This document shows positions 1-8,201 of a stretch of DNA of 37,934 bases, one piece after another. Below the pieces are notes generated by a model. It was not told where the DNA came from, made no database searches, and saw only the letters and a list, made by a program, of their open reading frames with translations. The stretch lies in the NCBI GenBank assembly GCA_035325905.1, contig DAOKYY010000030.1, positions 1 through 37,934 of the forward strand. The letters run 5' to 3'. The stretch is from DYGX01 sp035325905 (GTDB taxonomy: Bacteria; Chloroflexota; Anaerolineae; Aggregatilineales; Aggregatilineaceae). The translations under genes and the position numbers were made by a program. The stretch's first letter is position 1; each line of letters opens with the position of its first letter.

Positions 1-55
1 CGATCGTCCCCACATTCACATGGGGCTTCGAACGCTCAAACTTGCCCTTTGCCAT
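1..55 (-). CDS. tuf: Elongation factor Tu, N-terminus only (cut by window edge)
   Basis: Only the first 18 codons are present. They begin MAKGKFERSKPHVNVGTI, the near-invariant EF-Tu N-terminus that leads into the first GTPase strand. EF-Tu delivers aminoacyl-tRNA to the ribosome as a GTP complex. A strong ribosome-binding site, AGGAGGA on the minus strand at 67-73, sits 11 bases before the ATG at 55. Three tRNA genes lie just upstream on the same strand, as in the thrU-tyrU-glyT-thrT-tufB unit of Escherichia coli, so tuf is probably transcribed from the promoter at 457-485. The rest of the gene, including the P-loop, is outside the window. Confidence 0.93.
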   Translation of the reverse strand, partial: MAKGKFERSKPHVNVGTI

Positions 56-121
56 GCTCTGTCGATTCCTCCTGAAGCTGCCTAGCAGGGATCGTCTGTG
101 TTGTCCCTAAACGAAATTGTG

Positions 122-194
122 AGCCTACGATGGGATTTGAACCCATGACCTCGCCCTTACCAAGGGCGTGCTCTGCCAACTGAGCTACGTAGGC
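122..194 (-). tRNA. tRNA-Thr (anticodon GGT)
   Basis: Read on the minus strand this is a 73-base cloverleaf. The acceptor stem GCCTACG pairs with CGTAGGC, the D arm is AGCTCAGTTGGCAGAGC, and the T arm carries GGTTCAAATCC. The anticodon stem CGCCC/GGGCG closes the loop TTGGTAA, giving anticodon GGT, which reads ACC. The discriminator base is U. No CCA is encoded. It is the last tRNA before tuf. Confidence 0.96.
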
Positions 195-221
195 ACAATC
201 GCAGGCCAATGGCCTGGAGTG

Positions 222-304
222 TGGGCCAGGTAGGACTCGAACCTACGAAGGCTTCTGCCAGCGGATTTACAGTCCGCCCCCTTTGCCGCTCGGGACACTG
301 ACCC
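222..304 (-). tRNA. tRNA-Tyr (anticodon GTA)
   Basis: An 83-base class II tRNA on the minus strand. The acceptor stem GGGTCAG pairs with CTGGCCC with one G-U pair. The anticodon loop CTGTAAA gives GTA. The extended variable arm expected of bacterial tRNA-Tyr lies between the anticodon and T arms, and the T loop has GGTTCGAGTCC. The discriminator is A. It sits between the two tRNA-Thr genes. Confidence 0.96.
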
Positions 305-370
305 TTATCGAGTTGTTAAAGCATCTCGCTGCGACTTACGCTGCGTGCCGGGGCGTCGGTTTGCCCCCAG

Positions 371-444
371 AGCCGACGATGGGACTTGAACCCATAACCT
401 AGCGCTTACAAGGCGCTTGCTCTGCCGTATTGAGCTACGTCGGC
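371..444 (-). tRNA. tRNA-Thr (anticodon TGT)
   Basis: A 74-base cloverleaf on the minus strand. The acceptor stem GCCGACG pairs with CGTCGGC. The anticodon stem AGCGC/GCGCT closes the loop CTTGTAA, giving TGT, which reads ACA and ACG. The T arm is GGTTCAAGTCC. It is the first tRNA after the promoter at 457-485. Confidence 0.96.
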
Positions 445-456
445 ATGGCGTGTGGC

Positions 457-485
457 ATTGTACCATGTCCCTGACGACGGCTCAA
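457..485 (-). promoter_or_regulatory. Promoter of the tRNA-Thr/Tyr/Thr-tuf unit
   Basis: On the minus strand TTGAGC (485-480) and TACAAT (462-457) are separated by exactly 17 bases. Transcription would start near 450, a few bases before the tRNA-Thr(TGT) 5' end at 444. No other promoter-like pair is seen between the tRNAs and tuf. Confidence 0.7.
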
Positions 486-601
486 GGGTGAGACTCGCTC
501 TACCTAAGTCGGTCGGATTCTAGCCGAGGGACTCCCCTTTGTCAATGGTTTTTCGCTCAGGGCGGGCACGCCTGTCTTACCGCCGATCTCTCACTCAATG
601 G

Positions 602-607
602 TACAAT
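602..607 (+). promoter_or_regulatory. Probable -10 element for the M16C peptidase gene
   Basis: TACAAT in the context GGTACAAT lies about 70 bases before the chosen start at 679. The -35 region is weak (TTACCG at 577-582 with a long spacer). If it is used, the upstream in-frame ATG at 598 would not be transcribed, which agrees with starting at 679. Confidence 0.35.
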
Positions 608-678
608 CTGCCCACGGCATTCGAACGCCGGCCCTCGGCTTGAGGCGCCGGACAAAACCAGGATCGAGAGACAAGGCA

Positions 679-3594
679 ATGACACTTCTGCATGGGTTCG
701 AGCTAATCAGCGATCGCAGCGTGCCAGAGCTGAACACGCGCGCCCGGATGTGGCGTCACGTGGGCAGCGGCGCGCAGCTCCTGTCGCTCGAAAATGACGA
801 CGAGAATAAGGTCTTCGGCATCACCTTCGCCACCCCGCCCGCCGACTCGACCGGCATCGCGCACATCATGGAACACTCGGTGCTGTGCGGCTCGCGCAAA
901 TACCCGGTCAAGGAGCCGTTTGTCGAGCTGCTGAAGGGGTCGCTGAAGACGTTCTTGAACGCGATGACCTTCCCGGACAAGACGACCTACCCGGTTGCCA
1001 GCCAGAACGCGCAGGACCTCTACAACCTGGCGGACGTCTATCTCGACGCCGTCTTCTATCCGAATATCACGCCCTACACGCTCAAGCAGGAAGGCTGGCA
1101 CTACGAGCTGGACGAACACGATGGGCCGCTGGTCTACAAGGGCGTCGTCTTCAACGAAATGAAGGGCGCCTATTCCGACCCGGAGGGCTTGCTGTTCCGG
1201 CGCGTCGAGCAGGCGCTTTTCCCGGATACGGTCTACGGCGTGGATTCGGGCGGCGACCCGGCTGAGATCCCAAACCTGACCTACGAGCAGTTCAAGGAGT
1301 TTCACGACCGGTACTATCACCCGTCCAACGCGCTGATCTATTTCTACGGGGACGACGATCCTGAAGAACGCTTGCGCTTTCTGGACGGCTATCTCAAGGA
1401 TTTTGAGCGCCAGGATGTCGCGCTGGCGATCGAGGACCAGGCGCCTTTTGATGCGCCGCGCCGCGCGACCTTCCCCTTCGCCTCAGGCGATGGCGACGAG
1501 ACCGGCCGCGCCATGATCACGGTTAACTGGATCGTGGCCGACGCGCTCGATTACGACGCGGTGCTGGCCCTGTCGATCCTGGCCCATATTCTGATCGGCA
1601 CACCGGCCTCGCCGCTGCGCAAGGCGCTGATCGACTCCGGCCTGGGCGAGGACCTGGTCGGCGCGGGCCTCGAAGCGGATGTCCGCCAGAGCTATTTCTC
1701 GACCGGGCTGAAAGGCGTCGCGCCGGAGAACGTCGAACGGGTCGAGGCGCTGGTGCTGGACACGCTGCGCGACCTGGCGCGCGACGGGATCGACCCGGAG
1801 ATGATCGAGGCGTCGGTCAACACGACCGAGTTTGCCCTGCGCGAGAACAACACCGGCGCGTACCCGCGCGGCCTGGTGCTGATGATCCGCGCGCTGCGGA
1901 CCTGGCTGTACGGCGGCGATCCGCTGGCGCCGCTGGCGTTCGAGGCGCCGCTGGCCGCGCTCAAGGACCGGCTGGCGGCTGATCCGCGCCTGTTTGAGGG
2001 GCTGATTCAGCGCCACCTGCTCGACAACACGCACCGCATTACCGTGATTATGCAGCCCGATCCCGATCTGGGGCCGCAGCTTGAGGCGCGCGAGCGGGCG
2101 CGCCTGGACGAGGCTCGCGCCAGCATGAGCGAGGACGATCTGCGCCGCGTGCAGGAAGAAACGCAGACGCTCAAGGCCATGCAGGAGACGCCCGACCCGC
2201 CGGAGGCGCTGGCGACGATCCCCAGCCTGACGCTGGACGATCTCGACCGGAAGATCAAGACTATCCCTTGCGAGGAGCTGGCGCTGGCCGAGACGACGGT
2301 GCTGTACCATGACCTGTTCACCAACGGCATCGCCTATCTCGACCTGGGCTTTGATCTCCACTCGTTGCCGCAGGATTATCTGCCGTATGTCAGCCTGTTC
2401 GGGCGCGCGCTGCTGGAAATGGGCGCCGCCACGCAGGATTACGTCAAGCTGGCGCAGCGCATCGGGCGCAAGACCGGCGGCATCCACCCGACGGCCTTCA
2501 CCTCGGCGCTGCCGCACGACGCCAACGGCACCGCCTGGCTTTTCCTGCGCGGCAAGGCGACCGTCGAGAACGTGGACGAGCTGCTCGCCATCCTGCGCGA
2601 CGTGCTGCTGGCTGCTCGCCTGGACAACCGCGAGCGTTTCCGCCAGATCGTGCTCGAAGAAAAGGCTGACCAGGAAGCGAGCCTCGTTCCGATGGGGCAC
2701 GCGGCGGTCGCCGGGCGTCTCAAGGCGCGCTTCAGCGCGGCGGATTGGGCCGCCGAGCAGTTCAGCGGGATCGATTACCTGTTCTTCCTGCGCGAGCTGG
2801 CCCAGCAAATCGATCAGGACTGGCCGCCAGTCCAGGCTGCGTTGGAAGCCATGCGCGAGATGTTGCTCAACCGCCGCGCCATGGTCGCCAACGTCACGCT
2901 CGACCGCGCCGGGTGGAGCGCGATCCAGCCCGCGCTGGAAGATTTTCTGGCCGGGCTGCCGGTCGCGGAGCGGACGCTGTACCCCTGGCAGGCGCCGGAA
3001 GCGCAGGACGACGAAGGGCTGGTGATCCCGGCGCAGGTCAATTACGTCGGCAAGGCGGGCAACCTCTACGACCTGGGCTATGGGCTGGACGGCTCGTCGA
3101 TGGTGATCACGAACTTCCTGCGCGCGACCTGGCTGTGGGAGCGGGTGCGCGTGCACGGCGGCGCTTACGGCGGCTTCTGCCAGTTCGACCGCCAGTCCGG
3201 CTTCTTCGGCTATGTCTCGTACCGTGACCCGAACCTGCTCGACACGCTCAATGTGTACGATCAGGCCGGGCGCTTCCTGCGCGAGCTGTCGATCGATCAG
3301 GACGAGCTGGTCAAGAGCATTGTCGGCGCGATCGGCAACCTCGACGCGTACCAGCTCCCGGACGCGAAGGGCTTCACCTCGCTGGCGCGCTACCTGCTCG
3401 GCGAGACCGACGAGGAGCGCCAGCGGCTGCGTGACGAGGTGTTTGACACGACGCTTGACGACTTCAAGCGGTTCGGCGAGGTGCTGGACGAGCTGGCGGA
3501 GGTCGGGCAGGTGGTCGTGCTGGGCGGCGCGGAGGCGATCGCGCGGGCCAACGCCGCGCACGGCGGGTTCCTGCGGGTGACGAAGGTGCTTTAG
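679..3594 (+). CDS. M16C-family metallopeptidase (PreP/presequence protease-like)
   Basis: A 971-residue zinc peptidase of the pitrilysin clan, with the length and layout of presequence protease PreP. It would degrade short unfolded peptides inside a closed two-lobed chamber. The inverted zinc motif HIMEH is at residues 62-66, and E160 in FNEMKG is the third zinc ligand. The C-terminal lobe keeps the R824/Y830 substrate-binding element (RVHGGAYGG). An in-frame ATG at 598 would add 27 low-complexity basic residues, but it lies upstream of a -10-like element. The ATG at 679 begins MTLLHGFELI, where family homology starts. The gene stands alone on the plus strand, with a long GC hairpin after it. 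Confidence 0.9.
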   Translation: MTLLHGFELISDRSVPELNTRARMWRHVGSGAQLLSLENDDENKVFGITFATPPADSTGIAHIMEHSVLCGSRKYPVKEPFVELLKGSLKTFLNAMTFPDKTTYPVASQNAQDLYNLADVYLDAVFYPNITPYTLKQEGWHYELDEHDGPLVYKGVVFNEMKGAYSDPEGLLFRRVEQALFPDTVYGVDSGGDPAEIPNLTYEQFKEFHDRYYHPSNALIYFYGDDDPEERLRFLDGYLKDFERQDVALAIEDQAPFDAPRRATFPFASGDGDETGRAMITVNWIVADALDYDAVLALSILAHILIGTPASPLRKALIDSGLGEDLVGAGLEADVRQSYFSTGLKGVAPENVERVEALVLDTLRDLARDGIDPEMIEASVNTTEFALRENNTGAYPRGLVLMIRALRTWLYGGDPLAPLAFEAPLAALKDRLAADPRLFEGLIQRHLLDNTHRITVIMQPDPDLGPQLEARERARLDEARASMSEDDLRRVQEETQTLKAMQETPDPPEALATIPSLTLDDLDRKIKTIPCEELALAETTVLYHDLFTNGIAYLDLGFDLHSLPQDYLPYVSLFGRALLEMGAATQDYVKLAQRIGRKTGGIHPTAFTSALPHDANGTAWLFLRGKATVENVDELLAILRDVLLAARLDNRERFRQIVLEEKADQEASLVPMGHAAVAGRLKARFSAADWAAEQFSGIDYLFFLRELAQQIDQDWPPVQAALEAMREMLLNRRAMVANVTLDRAGWSAIQPALEDFLAGLPVAERTLYPWQAPEAQDDEGLVIPAQVNYVGKAGNLYDLGYGLDGSSMVITNFLRATWLWERVRVHGGAYGGFCQFDRQSGFFGYVSYRDPNLLDTLNVYDQAGRFLRELSIDQDELVKSIVGAIGNLDAYQLPDAKGFTSLARYLLGETDEERQRLRDEVFDTTLDDFKRFGEVLDELAEVGQVVVLGGAEAIARANAAHGGFLRVTKVL

Positions 3595-3614
3595 GCAAGA
3601 CTTTGCACGTTTAC

Positions 3615-3654
3615 GGGCCGGGCGCGTCCGGCCAGGCTCACTCGCGCCCGGCCC
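3615..3654 (+). terminator. GC hairpin after the M16C peptidase gene
   Basis: A perfect 12-base stem (GGGCCGGGCGCG with CGCGCCCGGCCC, 16-base loop) starts 20 bases after the stop codon. No T-run follows, so it is not a classical intrinsic terminator. It may stabilise the 3' end or act as a weak terminator. Confidence 0.4.
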
Positions 3655-3665
3655 GCCAGGAAAGC

Positions 3666-3671
3666 TATAAT
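3666..3671 (+). promoter_or_regulatory. Probable -10 element for the acyl-CoA dehydrogenase gene
   Basis: A perfect TATAAT lies about 100 bases before the ATG at 3774. No recognisable -35 is seen 16-18 bases upstream, so recognition by the main sigma factor alone is uncertain. Confidence 0.35.
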
Positions 3672-3773
3672 CGGGTCGTAAGGCAGGCCGCGCCCGCAGG
3701 CGGGCGCGCCGCGCGCGTTTGAAAATGCTTGCGCCTAACTATTCTTGCTCTTCACGCTAAGGAACGGTTCGTC

Positions 3774-4988
3774 ATGGACTTCACCCTCTCCGAAGAACAC
3801 CTGATGGCTCAGCAGATGGTGCGCGACTTCGCGCAGAAGGAGATCGCGCCAACCATCGCCGAGTGGGATCGCCGCCAGGAGGTCAACCCCGCGATTCTGC
3901 CGCGTATGGCCGAGCTAGGTATCCTCGGCATCAACATCCCGGTGCGCTACGGCGGCCAGGGGTTCGACTATCTGACGCTGGCCCTCGTCTGCGAGGAACT
4001 GGAGCGCGTCGACACCAGCCTGCGCGTCATTATGTCGGTCCACATGGGACTGAACAGCATGGCGCTGTTGCAGTGGGGCACCGAGGAACAGAAACAGCGT
4101 TTCCTGGTGCCGCAGGCGCGTGGCGAGCAGATCGCCGCCTACGCGCTGACCGAGCCGGACGCCGGCAGCGACCCGGTCAGCCTGCGCTCGACTGCCCGCC
4201 GCGAAGGGGATGCCTACATCCTGAACGGCGAGAAGATGTGGATCAGCCTGGCGACCAAGGCGGATAACATCCTCGTCTTCGCCAAGACAGACCCTCACGC
4301 CGACCCGGCGCATAAGGGCATCACCGCCTTCATGATTACGCGCGACATGGCGGGCGTGACGACCGGCGACATTCATGGCAAGCTCGGCGTGCGCGCTGGC
4401 TCGACCGGGTGGGTGTCGATGCAGGATGTCGCGGTCCCGCTTGAAAACCGGATTGGCGAAGAAGGCGAAGGCTTTTACATCGCCATGAGCTGCCTCGACA
4501 ACGGGCGCTACACGGTCGGTGCGGGCGCGGTGGGGCTGATCCGCGCCTGCCTCGAAGAGAGCGTCAAATACGCCAACGAGCGCAAGACCTTCGGGCAGAC
4601 CATCGGCCATCACCAGTTGATCAAGCAGAAGATCGCCTATATGCAGCAGTGGTACGACGCGGCCCGGCTGCTGATTCTGCGCGCCGGGTGGATGAAGAAC
4701 CAGGGCCAGCGCAACACGCGCGAGACCGCTGTCGCCAAGTGGTTCGCCACGGATATGAGCGTCAAGGCGGCGTTGGAGGCGGTCCAGGTGCACGGCGCGT
4801 ATGGCTTCAGCGACGAGTACAACGTCGAGCGTTACCTGCGTAACTCGAAGGGCGCAGTCATCTACGAGGGCGCGAGCGAAATTCAGCAGTTGATCCAGGC
4901 GGACTACGCGCTCGGCTATCGCAAGGATCGCCCGCTGCGCTGCGAATTGCCCGCCTACGACGCGGACACCTGGCAGAGCGAGGCGTAA
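3774..4988 (+). CDS. Acyl-CoA dehydrogenase family protein
   Basis: A 404-residue FAD enzyme that introduces an alpha,beta double bond into acyl-CoA and passes electrons to ETF. Family signature 1 is present as ALTEPDAGSD and signature 2 around VHGAYGFSDEYNVER. The catalytic base is E365 in YEGASEIQ, the position used by short- and medium-chain enzymes. The start is the ATG at 3774, which has AAGGAA at 3759-3764 and begins MDFTLSEEHLM, typical for the family; an upstream TTG in frame adds 15 unlikely residues. The two ETF genes lie directly downstream, so this dehydrogenase and its electron acceptor form one beta-oxidation or branched-chain amino acid degradation unit. The substrate chain length cannot be read from the sequence. 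Confidence 0.92.
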   Translation: MDFTLSEEHLMAQQMVRDFAQKEIAPTIAEWDRRQEVNPAILPRMAELGILGINIPVRYGGQGFDYLTLALVCEELERVDTSLRVIMSVHMGLNSMALLQWGTEEQKQRFLVPQARGEQIAAYALTEPDAGSDPVSLRSTARREGDAYILNGEKMWISLATKADNILVFAKTDPHADPAHKGITAFMITRDMAGVTTGDIHGKLGVRAGSTGWVSMQDVAVPLENRIGEEGEGFYIAMSCLDNGRYTVGAGAVGLIRACLEESVKYANERKTFGQTIGHHQLIKQKIAYMQQWYDAARLLILRAGWMKNQGQRNTRETAVAKWFATDMSVKAALEAVQVHGAYGFSDEYNVERYLRNSKGAVIYEGASEIQQLIQADYALGYRKDRPLRCELPAYDADTWQSEA

Positions 4989-5074
4989 GCCGATCGTAGG
5001 GGCGGAGTTTGCGCCCCCGCCGTCTTTGGCTATGTCTTTGCTGCTCTTAGCTGCTTTTGAAGGAGGGTTGAACT

Positions 5075-5857
5075 TTGCACGTCGTGGTGATTACCAAAAA
5101 CACGCCCGACACCGCCGCCGCCGTGACGGTCAAGGGCGACGGGACGGTGGACTGGGGCGACAGCCTGGTCGTCAACCCCTGGGATGAGTACGCCATCACC
5201 GAGGCGGTTCTGCTGAAAGGGAGCCATAACCTCACGGCGACGATCCTGACCGTCGGCGGGCCGGAGCATCAGGAGGCGCTGAAGCACGGGCTGGCGATTG
5301 GCTGTGACCAGGCGATCCGCGTCTGGGACGGGACTCTGGCGGGCGCTGATAGCCTGGTGTACGCCGAGGCCGTCGCCGCCGCGATCCGCAAGCTGGGCGA
5401 TGTGGACCTGGTGATCTTTGGCCGCGAGCTGGCCGACATCGCCACCGACCAGCACATCTACCAGGTCGCGCGCAAGCTCGGCTGGACGATGCTCGGCTAT
5501 GTCGCCAAAATCCAGGCGATTGATTTTGCCGCCAAGACGATCCGCGTGGAGCGCCTGACCGAGCACGGCACGCAAACCGTCAGCAGCAGGCTCCCGGCGG
5601 TGATCAGCGTCGTCAAGGACATCAACGAGCCGAAGTATCCGACCTTCATCGGCATCCGCAAGGCCGCCAAAGCCGAGATGCCGGTCTGGGGGATGAGCGA
5701 TCTGGGGCTGGACGCGCCGCCACGCCCGCAGGTCAAGCAGGTGCGCTACAGGCCGCTGCCGGTGCGCGAAGGCGCGGTCGAGATCATCGAAGGCGCCAGC
5801 GCGCAGGAGAAAGCTGCCAAGCTGGTCGATAAGCTGATCGAGGAGAAGGTGCTATGA
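5075..5857 (+). CDS. etfB: Electron transfer flavoprotein, beta subunit
   Basis: 260 residues of the EtfB fold (adenine nucleotide alpha hydrolase-like). EtfB binds AMP and pairs with EtfA to carry electrons from acyl-CoA dehydrogenases to the quinone pool. The N-terminus MHVVVITKNTPDT and the stretch VVNPWDEYAITEAV are characteristic. The start is a TTG at 5075, supported by a near-perfect Shine-Dalgarno AAGGAGGG at 5060-5067 seven bases upstream; no ATG fits. The stop overlaps the start of etfA as ATGA, implying translational coupling and equal dosage. The upstream gap contains one copy of an AGCAGC-type repeat seen again near 32,150. Confidence 0.92.
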   Translation: MHVVVITKNTPDTAAAVTVKGDGTVDWGDSLVVNPWDEYAITEAVLLKGSHNLTATILTVGGPEHQEALKHGLAIGCDQAIRVWDGTLAGADSLVYAEAVAAAIRKLGDVDLVIFGRELADIATDQHIYQVARKLGWTMLGYVAKIQAIDFAAKTIRVERLTEHGTQTVSSRLPAVISVVKDINEPKYPTFIGIRKAAKAEMPVWGMSDLGLDAPPRPQVKQVRYRPLPVREGAVEIIEGASAQEKAAKLVDKLIEEKVL

Positions 5858-6831
5858 GCCAAGGCGTGCTGGTCTGGATTGAGCAGCATCAGGGCCGGGT
5901 GCCCGCCGCCTCGTGGGAAGCCCTGGGCGCGGCGCGCGCGCTGGCCGCAGGCGGCCCGGTCCTCGCAGCCATCTTCGGGCAGGGGATCCGAGACGCGGCG
6001 CAGGACGCGATCCAGCGCGGCGCGGACACTGTGCTGGCTGCCGACGACGCGTCGCTGGCCGCCTATCGCTTTGAGCCGTATGTCGCGCTGCTGGCGCAGA
6101 TCGTGCAGGAGCGCCAGCCGGCGATCGTGCTGGCGGCGGCGACGATCGCCGGACGCGAGGTGCTGGCCGGGGCAGCAGCGGATACCGGCGGCGGGCTGCT
6201 GACCGATGTCACCGAGCTGTCGCTCGAGAACGGCAAGCTCCAGGCGGTGCGCCCGGTGCTGGGCGGCAAGGCGCTCAGCGTCGAGGCAATCGTGGGCGAT
6301 GGCCCGCAGTTCGCCACGCTGCGTCCGCGCGCCTTCCCGGCGCCTGAGCCGGACGCCAGCCGCAGCGGTGAAGTGGTCGCGGTCAGCCCGGCGCTGGCCG
6401 AGGACGCCATCGCGACAAAGGTCGAAGGGATGGAAGATGCGGGCGGCGCGATCAGCCTGGCCGACGCGACGATCATCGTCTCGGGCGGGCGCGGCGTCGG
6501 CGGGCCGGAGGGCTTCGGCCCGGTGCGCGAGCTGGCCGAGGCGCTCGGCGCGGCGGTCGGCGCGAGTCGCGCGGCGGTCGATGCCGGGTGGATTCCCTAC
6601 GAGCATCAGGTCGGCCAGACCGGTAAGGTCGTCGCGCCGGACCTGTATATCGCAGCGGGAATTTCCGGCGCGATCCAGCACCAGGCCGGGATGCGCACCG
6701 CCAAGGTGATCGTCGCCATCAACAAAGACCCGGACGCGCCGATCTTCAAGCTGGCGCGCTACGGGATCGTGGGCGACCTGTTCGATATCTTGCCCGCGCT
6801 GACGGCGGAGATCCGCCGCCGGCTGGGCTAG
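5854..6831 (+). CDS. etfA: Electron transfer flavoprotein, alpha subunit
   Basis: 325 residues. The C-terminal FAD-binding domain runs from about residue 205 to the end, with GGRGVGGPEGF, the IPYEHQVGQTGK stretch and the EtfA signature LYIAAGISGAIQHQAGM. This subunit holds the redox-active FAD of the heterodimer. It starts inside the etfB stop (ATGA overlap) and is followed 25 bases later by a strong intrinsic terminator, which closes the dehydrogenase-etfB-etfA group. No ETF:quinone oxidoreductase gene is nearby. Confidence 0.95.
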   Translation: MSQGVLVWIEQHQGRVPAASWEALGAARALAAGGPVLAAIFGQGIRDAAQDAIQRGADTVLAADDASLAAYRFEPYVALLAQIVQERQPAIVLAAATIAGREVLAGAAADTGGGLLTDVTELSLENGKLQAVRPVLGGKALSVEAIVGDGPQFATLRPRAFPAPEPDASRSGEVVAVSPALAEDAIATKVEGMEDAGGAISLADATIIVSGGRGVGGPEGFGPVRELAEALGAAVGASRAAVDAGWIPYEHQVGQTGKVVAPDLYIAAGISGAIQHQAGMRTAKVIVAINKDPDAPIFKLARYGIVGDLFDILPALTAEIRRRLG

Positions 6832-6856
6832 AGCGCGCCCGGAACGAAACGGGTAG

Positions 6857-6885
6857 CAGGTCTCCCCGGCCGGGAGACCTGTTTT
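6857..6885 (+). terminator. Intrinsic terminator after etfA
   Basis: CAGGTCTCCC (6857-6866) pairs perfectly with GGGAGACCTG (6872-6881) over a 5-base loop and is followed by TTTT. It lies between etfA and coaBC on the plus strand, so coaBC should have its own promoter or depend on read-through. Confidence 0.85.
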
Positions 6886-6909
6886 GATCGGCGAAAGGAG
6901 CGGCCCACT

Positions 6910-8172
6910 GTGGCGCAGGAACGGATTACGCTGCTGGACGGCAAGCGGATCGTGCTCGGCGTGACGGGCAGCATTGCGGCGTACAAAGCCGCCGATCTGG
7001 CGAGCAAGCTGACCCAGGCGGGCGCGCTGGTCGATGTCATCCTGACCGACGCGGCGCAGCGCTTCATCGCGCCGCTGACCTTTCAGGCGCTGACCGGGCG
7101 GCCCGTGTACACCTCGATGTGGGCGCCGTCCGAAGCGTCCGCAGGCGGATTGCCCACGCATATCGCGCACGTCGGCCTGGGCGAAGGCGCGGACCTGCTG
7201 ATGATCGCTCCTGCGACGGCGCATACCCTGGCGCGGCTGGCGCACGGGCTGGCCGACGATCTGCTCTCGGTCACGGCGCTGGCGGTGCGCGGCCCGGTGA
7301 TCGTCGCCCCGGCGATGGATGGCGGGATGTACGCGCACCCGGCCACGCAAGCGAACCTGGCGACGCTGCTCGCGCGTGGTGTCGTGATCATCCCGCCCGA
7401 TGAAGGCCGTTTTGCGTCTGGACTGGTTGGGCGCGGTCGCCTGCCGGAGACGCCGGTCCTGATCGGGCATATCCGGCGCGCGCTGGGGCGTGGCGGGCCG
7501 CTCGGCGGGCGGCGGATGGTCGTGACCGCCGGGGGGACGCGCGAGCCGCTCGACCCGGTGCGCTACCTGACCAACCGCTCCAGCGGCAAGCAGGGCTACG
7601 CCCTCGCGCAGGCGGCGCTCGACGCTGGCGCAGAGGTCACGCTGATCACCTCGGCGCAGCATCTTGCTCCGCCGGTTGGCGCGGACCTGGTGCCGGTCAG
7701 CACGGCGGAGCAGATGCGCGAGGCCGTGCTCGGCGCGGTGGACGAGGCGGACGTGTTGATCATGGCGGCGGCCGTGGCGGACTTCAAACCGGCGCAGATC
7801 GCGTCGCAGAAAATTAAGAAGGGCGACGATCCGCAGGCCGCGCCGAGCATCGCGCTGGCGCGCACGCCCGATATTCTGATGGACGTGAAGGCGCGCCGCG
7901 CGCAGACGGGCCGCCCGCGCCTGGCGATCGGCTTCGCGGCGGAAAGCGAGGACCTGCTGGCGAACGCCCAGGCGAAGCTGGCCCGCAAGGGGCTGGACCT
8001 GATCGTCGCCAACGACATCAGCGCGCCCGACGCCGGTTTCGAAGTCGATACCAACCGCGTCACGCTGCTCGACGCGGACGGAAACCAGCAGGCGCACGAT
8101 CTGGCGAGCAAAACCGCAGTCGCCGAGATCGTGATCGCGTGGGCGGCGCGGGCGCTGGTACAACCGGTGTAG
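6910..8172 (+). CDS. coaBC: Bifunctional phosphopantothenoylcysteine decarboxylase / phosphopantothenate-cysteine ligase
   Basis: 420 residues. The CoaC flavoprotein half is about residues 1-185 (LGVTGSIAAYKAADL, catalytic-His region HIAHVGLGEGADLL). The CoaB half follows with VTAGGTREPLDPVRYLTNRS and AAAVADFKP. Together they convert 4'-phosphopantothenate and cysteine to 4'-phosphopantetheine in CoA synthesis. The start is a GTG at 6910 with AAAGGAG at 6894-6900. Two CoaC positions differ from the E. coli Dfp pattern: the PxMNxxMW motif reads PAMDGGMY with D137 in place of Asn, and the flexible-flap cysteine is S170 in FASGLVGRGRL. Both are reported as a finding. mntA follows after 29 bases. 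Confidence 0.93.
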   Translation: MAQERITLLDGKRIVLGVTGSIAAYKAADLASKLTQAGALVDVILTDAAQRFIAPLTFQALTGRPVYTSMWAPSEASAGGLPTHIAHVGLGEGADLLMIAPATAHTLARLAHGLADDLLSVTALAVRGPVIVAPAMDGGMYAHPATQANLATLLARGVVIIPPDEGRFASGLVGRGRLPETPVLIGHIRRALGRGGPLGGRRMVVTAGGTREPLDPVRYLTNRSSGKQGYALAQAALDAGAEVTLITSAQHLAPPVGADLVPVSTAEQMREAVLGAVDEADVLIMAAAVADFKPAQIASQKIKKGDDPQAAPSIALARTPDILMDVKARRAQTGRPRLAIGFAAESEDLLANAQAKLARKGLDLIVANDISAPDAGFEVDTNRVTLLDADGNQQAHDLASKTAVAEIVIAWAARALVQPV

Positions 8173-8201
8173 AAGCAAGTGGCGAAGAGGCGGTGGAGAG
8201 G

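Noticed and set aside
598..678. An N-terminal extension of 27 residues to the M16C peptidase
   Set aside because: The -10-like TACAAT at 602-607 lies inside it, it has no ribosome-binding site, and family homology begins at residue 28 of the longer frame.
1483..3561. A 692-codon open frame on the minus strand, opposite the M16C peptidase
   Set aside because: It mirrors the codon pattern of the real gene, is full of Arg/Gln/Val with no domain, and has no ribosome-binding site. High GC makes long antisense frames common here.
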